Assembly (NCBI GenBank): GCA_001971685.1
Contig: CP019326.1
Coordinates: 310,001-374,000, forward strand
Source of the DNA: Halomonas sp. 1513
GTDB taxonomy: Bacteria > Pseudomonadota > Gammaproteobacteria > Pseudomonadales > Halomonadaceae
Direction of reading: 5' to 3'
Length of the DNA: 64,000 nucleotides
The position numbers and the translations under genes were made by a program. Under the pieces are notes generated by a model. It was not told the origin of the DNA and made no database searches. It saw nothing but the letters and a program-made list of their open reading frames with translations. This document shows positions 44,301 through 52,409 of this stretch, piece by piece (the stretch's first letter is position 1; each line of letters starts with the position of its first letter).

Positions 44301-44460
44301 AAGCTGTGTGAAAACTTTCGGGGAGTTCCATGGCGGTCAAATATTGATCAAAGATCGTGCTCTCTCACTAACTCTGGAGCAGTTGCATGGCGGAAACCTT
44401 TTCAGATTTCGCGTACGATCACCATCTTCAGTAAAGGGCACACGAGTTTTCACACAGCTT
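44301..44460. repeat. MITE-like element with perfect 16-bp terminal inverted repeats
   Basis: AAGCTGTGTGAAAACT at 44301-44316 and its exact reverse complement at 44445-44460 enclose 128 bp with no gene. Terminal repeats of this kind are seen on transposase-carrying insertion sequences, so this looks like a non-autonomous derivative. No target-site duplication was established. Confidence 0.6.
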
Positions 44461-44590
44461 GTGTCGTCAACTGCCCCAGCCATTTCATCAACATAAACTA
44501 AAGTTCCCCATCCGGCCAGAAGCGGACAGTCGCACAGCGCTTATACACTTCTTGGAATAGGACCTCAGCTTAGGAACAACAGTGAGTAAA

Positions 44591-45199
44591 TTATTGGCCT
44601 GATTCTCTTGTTAGCGCCCCCTTGGCTCCGAGCGCTGCAATAAGGCCTCTAAATGCTTCGACTGCACGCCTATGGAAGGCTGTATTGTAGTCGTTCTCAT
44701 ACTCTCTTCCTGGTAAACGAAAAAAATGCATCCGGTTTCTTGCTTCCCATAGCCAATCGAGTTCCTCTTGTAAGCACTCTTCTATAATGCCATTCTCTTT
44801 TAAGTACGCCGTCCTTCCTTTGTATCCTTTACCACAAACACCATGGAGGTAATTTTTAGTTAAACTTTCACAGAGGGAACCTAAAAGAAATGCGTAAAGT
44901 TTAGTAAGCATTTGTTGAGGGATACCCCAAAGGTCCGTCCGTAAATTTAACCATAAAACGGCATCAGAAAGAATTAGAGTATATGCTAGATTGCTCTTAA
45001 GGGCCGAGTCTTTAACGAAGGATATACGTCCTCTCTGCATATCAGCAGGCCGAATAAAACCACGGGGGAAGCGAACTTTAGCATTAGGCACTTCGGCTCG
45101 CGCCCTATTTCGTACAGCACAGTAGTTATGTATTTCTTGTAAAAGCTCGCTAGCCTTATCTACTGCTGCCCGCAGATCCTCATCGCTTTTTATAGGCAT
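44591..45199 (-). CDS. Hypothetical protein, possible partner of the nuclease-like gene
   Basis: A 202-residue, mostly helical protein starting MPIKSDEDLRAAVDKASELL. A central segment YTLILSDAVLWLNLRTDLWG and the later ELDWLWEARNRMHFFRLPGREYENDYN are distinctive. The ARNRMH stretch recalls the RNxxxH motif of HEPN ribonucleases but has one residue fewer between Arg and His, so I do not call it HEPN. It follows the 411-residue gene by 191 bp on the same strand. AT-rich like its neighbour. Confidence 0.6.
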   Translation of the reverse strand: MPIKSDEDLRAAVDKASELLQEIHNYCAVRNRARAEVPNAKVRFPRGFIRPADMQRGRISFVKDSALKSNLAYTLILSDAVLWLNLRTDLWGIPQQMLTKLYAFLLGSLCESLTKNYLHGVCGKGYKGRTAYLKENGIIEECLQEELDWLWEARNRMHFFRLPGREYENDYNTAFHRRAVEAFRGLIAALGAKGALTRESGQ

Positions 45200-45390
45200 A
45201 TTTCACTCACCTTTTTGCAACATAAACTTATTAATAACAGAATAACCTAATATCAAGTTCAGCGAATTCCTGATGTAGGGCATCGTCACTTTTCGGCCAG
45301 AAGCTGACATTGAGATATTCCTGATGTATAACGCTCTCATTTGCGGCTGTTTTGAAGCGCAGCGGAAAACACTCCGACAACATGCGCTTG

Positions 45391-46626
45391 CTAGGCATTT
45401 CCCATCGTTTCTTTAAACTTTTCCTCCATATCACCCAATAGTTTCTTTTCATTTTCAAAGAACCACTCCAGAGTCATGAACTCCAAGCCAAGCCTACCTG
45501 AAAAATGCTCAGAAACGATCGCTTTGAATGATTCATCACAACCAGTGAGCGGCCTGCTGAAGATAAATGCCTCATTCTCGAATTCAGAGATTTCTAGTTC
45601 ATAACCAATATCAGAGGCCATCTCTTTGAGTACAATACTGCTGATCATAACCACAACGTAAACCTCTCCAGCGATGAACCTATAAAGATTGACAGGATCT
45701 TTAATCGATAACACAAAGGGATAATAATTATCCCATCGCTGCTCAGTTTTCGCTTGATTGAGCATATACACAATAGGGGCCTCAATGCCTTCGAATACTT
45801 CATCGAAGTCCTTTTCATACTCAGTATTTAGCGCAATATAATGCAGCCCTTCTTCAGGGCTTAACTTTGCGTATGGTCGGTCTTTAGACAGGTCAAGGGC
45901 ATGATTAAAAGCCTCTCCATGATGACGCTCTTCACCATGCAGCTCAACACGCTGCATACCCTCAACCCCACCAACATTCCCAACATCCTCATCAAGGTAC
46001 TTTTGTAACTTCCTTATGGACTCTAGCTGACGCTCAACTCTCTTATTTTTATTCTCGCTGCTTTTTACTTCAATGACTACGGGGTCGGAAGCCCCAAGAA
46101 GGCATAAGTCACCATGTCGTATTACATTTGTGAGGTCGCATAAAATGGCTGGAACATTATTCTTGATCGCATCCATGAGGAGACTCAACTCTTGTTCAAG
46201 GCCATCTTTCCCATGGATATTTCCCGATTTCTGTTTTATTTCAGCCGAATCGGCTTCGTATAGAAACCTTTTAAGATTCCACTTACTTATAAACTTAAAG
46301 ACCAAACCATCCCCGAAACACCGCCAAAGATAGAGAAGGTACTTATTGCCGGCTACAGACTCCTTTCTTCTCTTTATCAATCCCTTTAAGGCTTTAGACT
46401 CCCTTTTTCCTAACCTTTTATTTCTTAAATCACGCCTTAAAGTCACAAGTTCATCTTTTCTTCTATTTAACCTATTTTCATCCCTAACAATCTGTTTAAT
46501 CAAATAGGATTGAAACTCCAGTAGAGGCTGAAGATCTGAAGACTCAGGGTCTATGTTATCTAGCTTGTTTTTTATTGTTAGAATGCGTCTTCTGTAGTAT
46601 TTGATAAGTATTAAATCTGAGTCCAT
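45391..46626 (-). CDS. Hypothetical protein with coiled coil and PD-(D/E)xK nuclease-like core
   Basis: A 411-residue AT-rich gene product. Residues about 10-90 are charged and coiled-coil-like. Residues about 140-190 contain DGLEQELSLL, then CDLTNVIRHGDLCLL and DPVVIEVKSS, which fit a PD-(D/E)xK core (Asp173, Glu186, Lys188). The C-terminal half is mixed alpha/beta without a recognised domain. With the 202-residue gene downstream it may form a two-gene defence unit; this is inferred from context and the nuclease-like core only. Confidence 0.65.
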   Translation of the reverse strand: MDSDLILIKYYRRRILTIKNKLDNIDPESSDLQPLLEFQSYLIKQIVRDENRLNRRKDELVTLRRDLRNKRLGKRESKALKGLIKRRKESVAGNKYLLYLWRCFGDGLVFKFISKWNLKRFLYEADSAEIKQKSGNIHGKDGLEQELSLLMDAIKNNVPAILCDLTNVIRHGDLCLLGASDPVVIEVKSSENKNKRVERQLESIRKLQKYLDEDVGNVGGVEGMQRVELHGEERHHGEAFNHALDLSKDRPYAKLSPEEGLHYIALNTEYEKDFDEVFEGIEAPIVYMLNQAKTEQRWDNYYPFVLSIKDPVNLYRFIAGEVYVVVMISSIVLKEMASDIGYELEISEFENEAFIFSRPLTGCDESFKAIVSEHFSGRLGLEFMTLEWFFENEKKLLGDMEEKFKETMGNA

Positions 46627-47040
46627 TATGATTGCCTAACAGTTGTATTATGTAGCATGCTTGATATTCCACTTGAACGAACGCGCACTCAATAATGTTA
46701 TGATGTGCGCTCACCAGCCTCCTATCTTCTTGATATTCCAAGGAATTAAGTATAGCTAGGCAGAATAGAACCGATCATCTTGCATGCCACATATCCCCAA
46801 TGAACGTGCTCGCTCCCTTATTCCGGAATGTCGCCTTTGGGTCGAAAGCTGACCTGGCGGTGACATCACAAATTGAATACCAAGAGAATAATGCCTTGTG
46901 CTGATACTCGCGGCCATGATGAAGCCCCAGTTAGCTTAATATTCTAATGTTTAATGAGCTTAGCACCTTTGTGTCAGCTGTGCCCGCGTGGCACCTGCAG
47001 GAACCGTGAGCCCTTGGCAAGGCCAGCTGCATGCCCGATA
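46627..47040. other. Gene-free stretch before umuD
   Basis: About 410 bp with no supported gene. It should contain the promoter of the leftward 411-residue gene and ends at the SOS box of umuD. No other structure recognised. Confidence 0.5.
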
Positions 47041-47056
47041 CTGTATGTGAATACAG
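47041..47056. promoter_or_regulatory. LexA (SOS) box of umuDC
   Basis: CTGTATGTGAATACAG, a perfect CTGT-N8-ACAG, 16 bp before the umuD ATG. It would be inside the gene if the upstream ATG at 47031 were used, which argues for the start at 47073. Confidence 0.9.
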
Positions 47057-47072
47057 TATTAGCGAGACCTAC

Positions 47073-47513
47073 ATGGCGCATAACACATTGATCCCGGCAC
47101 ATCGCGAGCCGCCGTCGCTGCCGCTACCCTTTCCGCTGCCGCTGACCCGCGCAGGCCTGTCGGGCTTCCCCAGCCCGGCTCAGGACTACGAGGGCCGCAC
47201 CCTGGACCTCAATGAGCGGCTGGTGAAGCGGTCGGCCTCGACCTTTTTCATGACAGTGACTGGCGACAGCATGGAGGCGCTGGGCATCCAGGAGGGGGAC
47301 CTACTGGTAGTGGACAGCTCAATAGATCCACGGCCCGGTCATATCCTTGTGGCCACGGTAGAGGGGGAGCTGGTGGTCAAGCGCTATGAGCTTCTGGGTA
47401 ACCGGCCTTACTTCACCTCCGGTAATCCCCGCTACCGTCCCATCCCCGCCGCTGACCTGGAGTGCCAGGCATGGGGCGTGGTCCGTGCGGTGATCCACGA
47501 GTACCCCGTGTAG
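47073..47513 (+). CDS. umuD: Translesion polymerase V subunit UmuD
   Basis: A 146-residue LexA/UmuD-type protein. The RecA-stimulated self-cleavage site is probably Ala27-Gly28 (LTRAGLSGFPSPAQDY). The catalytic Ser66 is in TGDSM and the Lys103 in LVVKRYEL. Cleaved UmuD' pairs with UmuC to form DNA polymerase V, used for mutagenic bypass. Start chosen after the LexA box. umuC follows 15 bp later. Confidence 0.94.
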   Translation: MAHNTLIPAHREPPSLPLPFPLPLTRAGLSGFPSPAQDYEGRTLDLNERLVKRSASTFFMTVTGDSMEALGIQEGDLLVVDSSIDPRPGHILVATVEGELVVKRYELLGNRPYFTSGNPRYRPIPAADLECQAWGVVRAVIHEYPV

Positions 47514-47528
47514 CTAGGGAGCCTTCGA

Positions 47529-48812
47529 GTGATCGGACTGATCGACTGCAACAATTTTTACGTGAGCTGCGAGCGGGCGTTCCGGCCGGATCTCGACGGT
47601 GTGCCGGTCGGTGTCCTTTCCAATAACGATGGCTGTGTGATTGCCCGTTCCAACGAGCTCAAGGCCCTGGGCGTGGAGATGGGCACGCCCGCCTTTGAGT
47701 TGAAGCAGCTACTGCGTCAGCGCCGCATCGTGCTGCTGTCATCCAACTACGAGCTCTATGGCGACATGTCGTCACGGGTGCAGCGGGTGCTGGAGGAGTT
47801 CTCGGCCGGAGTGGAGCCTTATTCCATCGATGAGATGTTTGTGCGCTTCGATGGTTTTGCCCCGGAGCAGATGCATGTCCATGCCCAGGAGCTTTTCACC
47901 AAGGTGCGTCGCTTCACGCATATTCCGGTCAGCGTGGGGATCGCACCGACGCGCACCCTGGCCAAGTTGGCCAATCGGATGGCTAAAAAGCTGCCCCTCT
48001 ACGGCGGCGTCTGCGTGATGAGGCCGGGTACCGAAGAGTGTGAGGCGTTGCTGAAGCAGGTTGCCCTTGGCGACGTATGGGGCGTGGGGAGACGGCTGGT
48101 CGAACGGCTCGCACTGCTCGGCATGCGCAGCGCCTGGGATCTAGCTCAGGCGGATGCCAAGCAGATTCGTCGGCGCTTCTCGGTGACCCTGGAGCGCACC
48201 TGCCTGGAACTGAAGGGCATCCCCTGCATCGAGATGAACGACCCAGGCCAGTCCCGACAGCGAATCATGACCTCGCGCTCGTTCGGGCGCCTGACCGATA
48301 ACCGCCAGCAGATTCATCAGGCCATTCGTCAATTCGCCCAGCGCAGTGCCGAGAAGCTGCGCTCGCAGGAAAGTCTGACGCGCGCCGTATACGTCTTCCT
48401 GAAGACCAATCGGCACCGGCCTGACCTACCGCAGTACTCGCCGAGTGCCATCGTCGAGCTGCCAGCACCCAGCGATGACAGCCGCGCCATCCTGCATGCG
48501 GCGAGCCAGGCCCTCGACGCCATCTACAGGCCTCGCTATCGCTTCATGAAAGCGGGCGTGATGCTCGTCGACCTGATCGATGCCAACCGTGAGCAGCTCT
48601 CCCTGCTGGATACCCCCCAGAGCCAGGCTGCAAGTGCGCGTAGTGAGCAGTTGATGTCCGCGCTCGATCATCTGAACCAGAGGATGGGCAAAGGCACCGT
48701 CACCTTCGGACGAGCAGAGGCCGGTGCTGCCTGGCATCTGCGTTGCGCCAACCGCACGCCACGCTGGACCACGCGATGGGATGAGCTGCCAGTCGTTCGA
48801 CCAGGACGCTAG
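47529..48812 (+). CDS. umuC: Translesion DNA polymerase V catalytic subunit UmuC
   Basis: Y-family polymerase of 427 residues, GTG start at 47529 following GCTAGGGAG. Catalytic motifs: IDCNNFYVSCE (first Asp), SIDEMFVRF (Asp-Glu), then VSVGIAPTRTLAKLAN. The C-terminal region with LMSALDHLNQRMGKGTVTFG, typical of UmuC, is complete. Operon with umuD under one SOS box. Confidence 0.95.
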   Translation: MIGLIDCNNFYVSCERAFRPDLDGVPVGVLSNNDGCVIARSNELKALGVEMGTPAFELKQLLRQRRIVLLSSNYELYGDMSSRVQRVLEEFSAGVEPYSIDEMFVRFDGFAPEQMHVHAQELFTKVRRFTHIPVSVGIAPTRTLAKLANRMAKKLPLYGGVCVMRPGTEECEALLKQVALGDVWGVGRRLVERLALLGMRSAWDLAQADAKQIRRRFSVTLERTCLELKGIPCIEMNDPGQSRQRIMTSRSFGRLTDNRQQIHQAIRQFAQRSAEKLRSQESLTRAVYVFLKTNRHRPDLPQYSPSAIVELPAPSDDSRAILHAASQALDAIYRPRYRFMKAGVMLVDLIDANREQLSLLDTPQSQAASARSEQLMSALDHLNQRMGKGTVTFGRAEAGAAWHLRCANRTPRWTTRWDELPVVRPGR

Positions 48813-48902
48813 CGTCGGCAATCGCCTACATACATTGCCGAATTATCGTACATCTACGCAGTGACCCAGGCCCTAAGCTCTTGATAGACGAGGGAGGGCA
48901 AC

Positions 48903-49190
48903 ATGCGACACTGTGCGTTCACGCTATGCGGCACCGAGGTTGAGCTGAGCATGGCACGCGACCCGGCTAACCACGAGTGGCTCGCCATCACGCGCTGGCA
49001 CCCAGAGGAATTCCCGCAGCCACTCATTTACATCATGCCGCCCCAGGCAGCGGGCACAGATGAAGAAATCGCGTGGGAGGCAGCCAAGGACTGGGCTAGC
49101 CGGAACCTTTCACGTGATTGGATAGCCGTCGTCAGCACCGAGCAGGACCTCCAGCGGCTGGCCGCCGCACACAGTCAGATGTTGCATTGA
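48903..49190 (+). CDS. Small hypothetical protein after umuDC
   Basis: A 95-residue protein, MRHCAFTLCGTEVELSMARD then IAWEAAKDWASRNLSRDWIA. GAGGG precedes the ATG. Family not recognised. It lies between umuC and the convergent SRAP gene. Confidence 0.6.
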   Translation: MRHCAFTLCGTEVELSMARDPANHEWLAITRWHPEEFPQPLIYIMPPQAAGTDEEIAWEAAKDWASRNLSRDWIAVVSTEQDLQRLAAAHSQMLH

Positions 49191-49217
49191 GAGGCTGCGG
49201 GTAAGCTGGGCCCTGCG

Positions 49218-49880
49218 CTACCCCGCGGGCTCGATGAGCTCGGCGTCGTCATTGGTCGGGCGGTTGACGCGAGGGCTGACCGGCCAGTGCGTGATCAACT
49301 GCGCATCCAAGTGGCGCACCACATTGCGGATGGTCTCGCGATCCGTCAGGTGCGGGTCGAGCCACGGCTCGAAGCTCTCGGCATCCAGAGCCAACGGCAT
49401 ACGTGAGTGAACCTCCCCGGCGACTCCGCGTGCAGACTCGGTGATGATGGCACACCCCGGCGTGCCATCGGCCCGCTTGGCCCAGATCCCCGCCAGCCAG
49501 AGCGGCTCGCGATCCACACGGCACAGAAAATGCGGCTGCTTCTTGCCATCAATTGGAATCCATTCAAACCAGCCATCAACGGGCACCAGGCAGCGATGAT
49601 GGGCGAAGGCGCCCTTGAAATAGTGGGAGGTGGCGACTTTCTCGACCGTCGCATTGATCGGCTGCGGCGCCTTCTCGCCGGCCCAGTGGGGGCGATAGCC
49701 CCACCACAGCGCATCCATCGCCAACGGCGCTTCGTCCTCGGCACGGCGCACTGCCGTGATGAAGGTGCCCGGTGGGACGTTGTAGCGCGGTGCCAGCGTC
49801 TCTGCGGGCTCGGCTAGCGGCAGCTTCAGCGAAGCGGACAGCCTGGGGTAATCACTGTAGAGAGCGAAGCGTCCACACAT
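49218..49880 (-). CDS. SRAP-domain abasic-site-binding protein (YedK/HMCES family)
   Basis: A 220-residue SRAP protein. It starts at ATG 49880 with MCGRFALYSDYPRLS, so that after Met removal Cys2 is N-terminal, as needed for the thiazolidine crosslink to abasic sites. Other conserved pieces: PRYNVPPGTFI, WWGYRPHWAG, INATVEKVATSHYFKGAF, RCLVPVDGWFEW and the active-site His region in SRMPLAL. The longer frame to 49946 would remove the essential N-terminal Cys. It stands near umuDC, making a small DNA-damage-tolerance group. Confidence 0.92.
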   Translation of the reverse strand: MCGRFALYSDYPRLSASLKLPLAEPAETLAPRYNVPPGTFITAVRRAEDEAPLAMDALWWGYRPHWAGEKAPQPINATVEKVATSHYFKGAFAHHRCLVPVDGWFEWIPIDGKKQPHFLCRVDREPLWLAGIWAKRADGTPGCAIITESARGVAGEVHSRMPLALDAESFEPWLDPHLTDRETIRNVVRHLDAQLITHWPVSPRVNRPTNDDAELIEPAG

Positions 49881-50009
49881 GGCGTACCTCGTAAGCCTGA
49901 CAATTGACCCGCTGACGCAGCAACGTTCATCGACGGTCCCCGCCATTCACTGGCCTCGATAGAGACTGGAGGTAATGGCGTGGTCCGTGCGGCATACGAG
50001 GCTGGCCGT

Positions 50010-50492
50010 CTAGCCATGCGCAACCTCGGCGATCTCTTGCTGTGCTGCTGCAAGTACGCGGTCTGGTTGGCTCGCCACTAGATCTTGGGGACGCTTGCCG
50101 CCGAGATGGCTATTGACGGAAGAGAACCAGTACGCCAGCCCCCAACCATCCTTGCGATCCCCGAACAACTCAAGGATTGGGCGCATTCCCTTCACCGGAC
50201 GGTAGCCCTTGGCGGTATCCAGCGCGTAAGCCGGGTACAACACCACGTTGCCGCGGGTGATAGTGAAGATTCGGTGATCGCGCGTCCATTTGCTGGCCTG
50301 CACGCTGGGATTGCTTGATGTCAGTCCTGCGAGCTCACCAATCTCTTGTGCTGTGAGCCAGCGGGTACTCTCCAGGGCAGCTTTTCTGGCGTTTCTTATC
50401 ATTTTCGCTTGCAGGGGGTCGGTGTTGTCGAGCGGCATCATCTCAGCGTAGGCCTCGATCATTTTGTTTAGGCTCCCGCGAGGCCGCTGCAC
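50010..50492 (-). CDS. DUF2384-like (ParS/MbcA-type) antitoxin-related protein
   Basis: A 160-residue protein. The N-terminal part contains a probable HTH (WLTAQEIGELAGLTSSNPSV). The C-terminal part (YWFSSVNSHLGGKRPQDLVA, then VLAAAQQEI) has the NSxLGGKRPQDL core of the DUF2384/ParS toxin-binding domain. An internal ATG (MIEAYAEMM) is an alternative start. No RES toxin follows on either side. Confidence 0.65.
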   Translation of the reverse strand: MQRPRGSLNKMIEAYAEMMPLDNTDPLQAKMIRNARKAALESTRWLTAQEIGELAGLTSSNPSVQASKWTRDHRIFTITRGNVVLYPAYALDTAKGYRPVKGMRPILELFGDRKDGWGLAYWFSSVNSHLGGKRPQDLVASQPDRVLAAAQQEIAEVAHG

Positions 50493-50766
50493 GGTACAAG
50501 GTCAGCAAGACGGCTCTCTACGCCGCCTTGAAGGCCAGCCGGCCTGATACCCCAAGCACAGTACCACCAACGCCTAACACTTCGTGTGAGCGCCTTCTGG
50601 AATGCCACCAACTACCGAGAATTCCTCAGTAGTTGCCGGTCACTCGCAGGCCATGGGGCTCATTTGACCTCCCGGGGCCTTCAGTATAAAGCCTGGAGGT
50701 GTCATCAACACACGGTGCGGTTCGCATCCGAGTTTAAGAGGCATCCACTAAAGCTGCTGAGTGGCG
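50493..50766. other. Gene-free stretch with an IS3 leader relic
   Basis: At 50636-50696 the sequence (GGCCTTCAGTATAAAGCCTGG in part) resembles the IS3 leader at 35140-35200 beside recombinase copy A. No gene is supported. Confidence 0.45.
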
Positions 50767-50807
50767 TTATAGAATCCATAGAAAATGCACCGTGGAATCC
50801 ATAGAAA
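50767..50807. repeat. Direct repeat pair downstream of recombinase copy B
   Basis: A degenerate copy at 50767-50784 and the exact CCGTGGAATCCATAGAAA at 50790-50807, matching the pair at 35206-35246 in period and position. Confidence 0.75.
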
Positions 50808-50815
50808 AGCAGCCT

Positions 50816-51490
50816 CTATACTTCTCGCCCCACATCCGGCGCGTCCTGCCAGGATCGCAGCTCTTCCAGCTCGGGCGCGTCAGGATTGCACTCTGCTAGC
50901 AACTGCTCGAGCTTTGGGTGGTTCGCGGCCTTGGCCAACCCTTCGCGCTCGAGGGAAGCATTCAGCGTCACCCGGCTGACCCCGAAGTGCTTGGCCACCT
51001 CGGTCTTGGTGATCTCAGGGTCGGCCAACATCGCCGCCGACTTGCGCACGTCTGCGACCGACATGACCGGGCGGCGACCTCCCTTGCGACCGCGGGCTCT
51101 GGCTGATGCCAGGCCGGCCAGGGTCCGTTCCCGGATCAGGCTGTGCTCAAACTCCGCCAGGGCGCCGAAGATGTGGAACACCAGCTTGCCGTCGGCGCTG
51201 GTGGTGTCGATCGCCTCGGTCAGGGACCGGAAGCCCACACCGCGCTCGTTGAGCTCGTGGATCAACTCCACCAGATCCTTGAGCGAGCGAGCCAGCCGAT
51301 CAAGCTTCCACACCACCAGGGTGTCGCCGTCGCGTAGGGTGCGCAGGCAGGCCTGCAGCTCGGGACGCTCTCGCTTGGTGCCAGTGACACGCTCCTCGAA
51401 AATCTGCTCGCAGTCAGCCGCCTCGAGGGCATCACACTGCAGTTGGGGGCTCTGGTCTTGAGTACTGACGCGGGCATAGCCGATGATCAT
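50816..51490 (-). CDS. Serine recombinase (resolvase/invertase family), copy B
   Basis: Near-identical to copy A (35255-35929) over all 224 residues, with the same Ser9 in GYARVSTQDQ and the same HTH. Differences are a few substitutions such as QRDALEAAG versus QCDALEAAD. The flanks are duplicated too (59-residue ORF, direct repeats, repeat M), so a whole module was copied. Same orientation as copy A. Confidence 0.9.
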   Translation of the reverse strand: MIIGYARVSTQDQSPQLQCDALEAADCEQIFEERVTGTKRERPELQACLRTLRDGDTLVVWKLDRLARSLKDLVELIHELNERGVGFRSLTEAIDTTSADGKLVFHIFGALAEFEHSLIRERTLAGLASARARGRKGGRRPVMSVADVRKSAAMLADPEITKTEVAKHFGVSRVTLNASLEREGLAKAANHPKLEQLLAECNPDAPELEELRSWQDAPDVGREV

Positions 51491-51666
51491 GCGCCACCTC
51501 CTGGCGTGGTCATGTCATCCTCAAGGTCCAACACCTCCCAGTCCTCGATGCCCAGCGGCTCGAACGGCTCCTGGTACCCCTGCACTGAGCCCTTCAGCCG
51601 CTCGTGCGGGCTGTCGGGGATAGCCCGCTCGGTACCAAGCCTCAGCTCTCCGTCTTCTCGTGTCAT
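51487..51666 (-). CDS. Small ORF paired with recombinase copy B
   Basis: A 59-residue acidic protein, MTREDGELRLGTERAIPDSP onward, ending PGGGA, overlapping the recombinase ATG by 4 bp exactly as in copy A. Function unknown. Confidence 0.6.
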   Translation of the reverse strand: MTREDGELRLGTERAIPDSPHERLKGSVQGYQEPFEPLGIEDWEVLDLEDDMTTPGGGA

Positions 51667-51687
51667 CGTGCCACCCTATAAGAAAAT

Positions 51688-51708
51688 AAACCCTCGTTTA
51701 CTTTACAT
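51688..51708 (+). repeat. Repeat M, site 6
   Basis: AAAC-CCTC-GTTT-AC-TTTACAT, identical to site 2. Confidence 0.85.
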
Positions 51709-51836
51709 CATGGCGTCACAATAGTGACCGTGGCAAGGTTGGGTATGGGCTGCCGGTCGTACCGATACTCTGTGCTGTTATCTGCGGTCACTGGAAGCCG
51801 GCTGGCAGGGATGAAAACAATGGATGTGGGAGCAGA

Positions 51837-52250
51837 GTGATAGCTATGACGAACAAGGACAAGGCTACCACGGGGCTACAGGTGGCCGTGACGATCCTGG
51901 AGAAGTGGGGTGCCACCGTTGAGCAGGGTACAGCCATCCTGCGCGTCTCTCCCGACACTTACGCTTATGCTAAGCAACGAGATCCCGAATGGCAGATCAG
52001 TCTCGATGACGATCAGCTTGGACGTATCAGCTACGTGCTGAACATTCATGCGGCGCTAAGAATACTCTTTGAAAACTCCGATAACCTGTATGGCTTCATG
52101 GGTATGACCAATTACAACGAAGGCTTCAATGGCCGGTCACCGCTGGAAGTCATCGCCTGCGGCAGCATTAGCACACTGCGCGAGACGTGGCTGCGCGTGA
52201 ATATGGAGCGCCCTGTGGTCGTGGGTGATGAAGGCAGGTTCAATTTTTGA
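51837..52250 (+). CDS. DUF2384-type (MbcA/ParS/Xre) antitoxin, intact copy
   Basis: A 137-residue protein, GTG start at 51837 behind GGGAGC or ATG at 51846. The middle (DDDQLGRISYVLNIHAALRI, NSDNLYGFM) and the end (NGRSPLEVIACGSISTL, then WLRVNMERPV) follow the order of Xre-linked DUF2384 antitoxins. The usual RES toxin gene should follow directly, but the next 150 bp hold only repeat M' and an inverted remnant. Thus an orphan antitoxin, or one acting in trans. Confidence 0.75.
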   Translation: MIAMTNKDKATTGLQVAVTILEKWGATVEQGTAILRVSPDTYAYAKQRDPEWQISLDDDQLGRISYVLNIHAALRILFENSDNLYGFMGMTNYNEGFNGRSPLEVIACGSISTLRETWLRVNMERPVVVGDEGRFNF

Positions 52251-52375
52251 CTGCCCTTGCAATACTGGTGAGCTGACGACAGATCAGGCCAGGTGACGCT
52301 GACAGAGCCTCGTAGCAGCAACCTGTTAGCGACCCTTGATACCGCAGATTAATCGCTAATTGCTTGAATTTATGG

Positions 52376-52406
52376 AATTATGGCTGGAAAAATAATTCAC
52401 CATAAT
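52376..52406 (+). repeat. Repeat M', site 3
   Basis: 31-bp repeat ending AATAATTCACCATAAT, 667 bp after repeat M site 6. Confidence 0.8.
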
Positions 52407-52409
52407 GGA

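Noticed and set aside
43997..44496. Overlapping short frames on both strands after the STAND-like gene
   Set aside because: No ribosome sites, no family resemblance, and the region includes the MITE-like unit.
44591..45199. Calling the 202-residue protein a HEPN ribonuclease
   Set aside because: The ARNRMH stretch has three residues between Arg and His instead of four or more, so the motif is not met.
45231..45458. A 75-codon minus-strand frame after the 411-residue gene
   Set aside because: Half of it overlaps the 3' end of the nuclease-like gene out of frame; no start signal.
47031..47072. umuD start at ATG 47031
   Set aside because: The LexA box would then lie in the coding region; the ATG at 47073 fits homologues and operator position.
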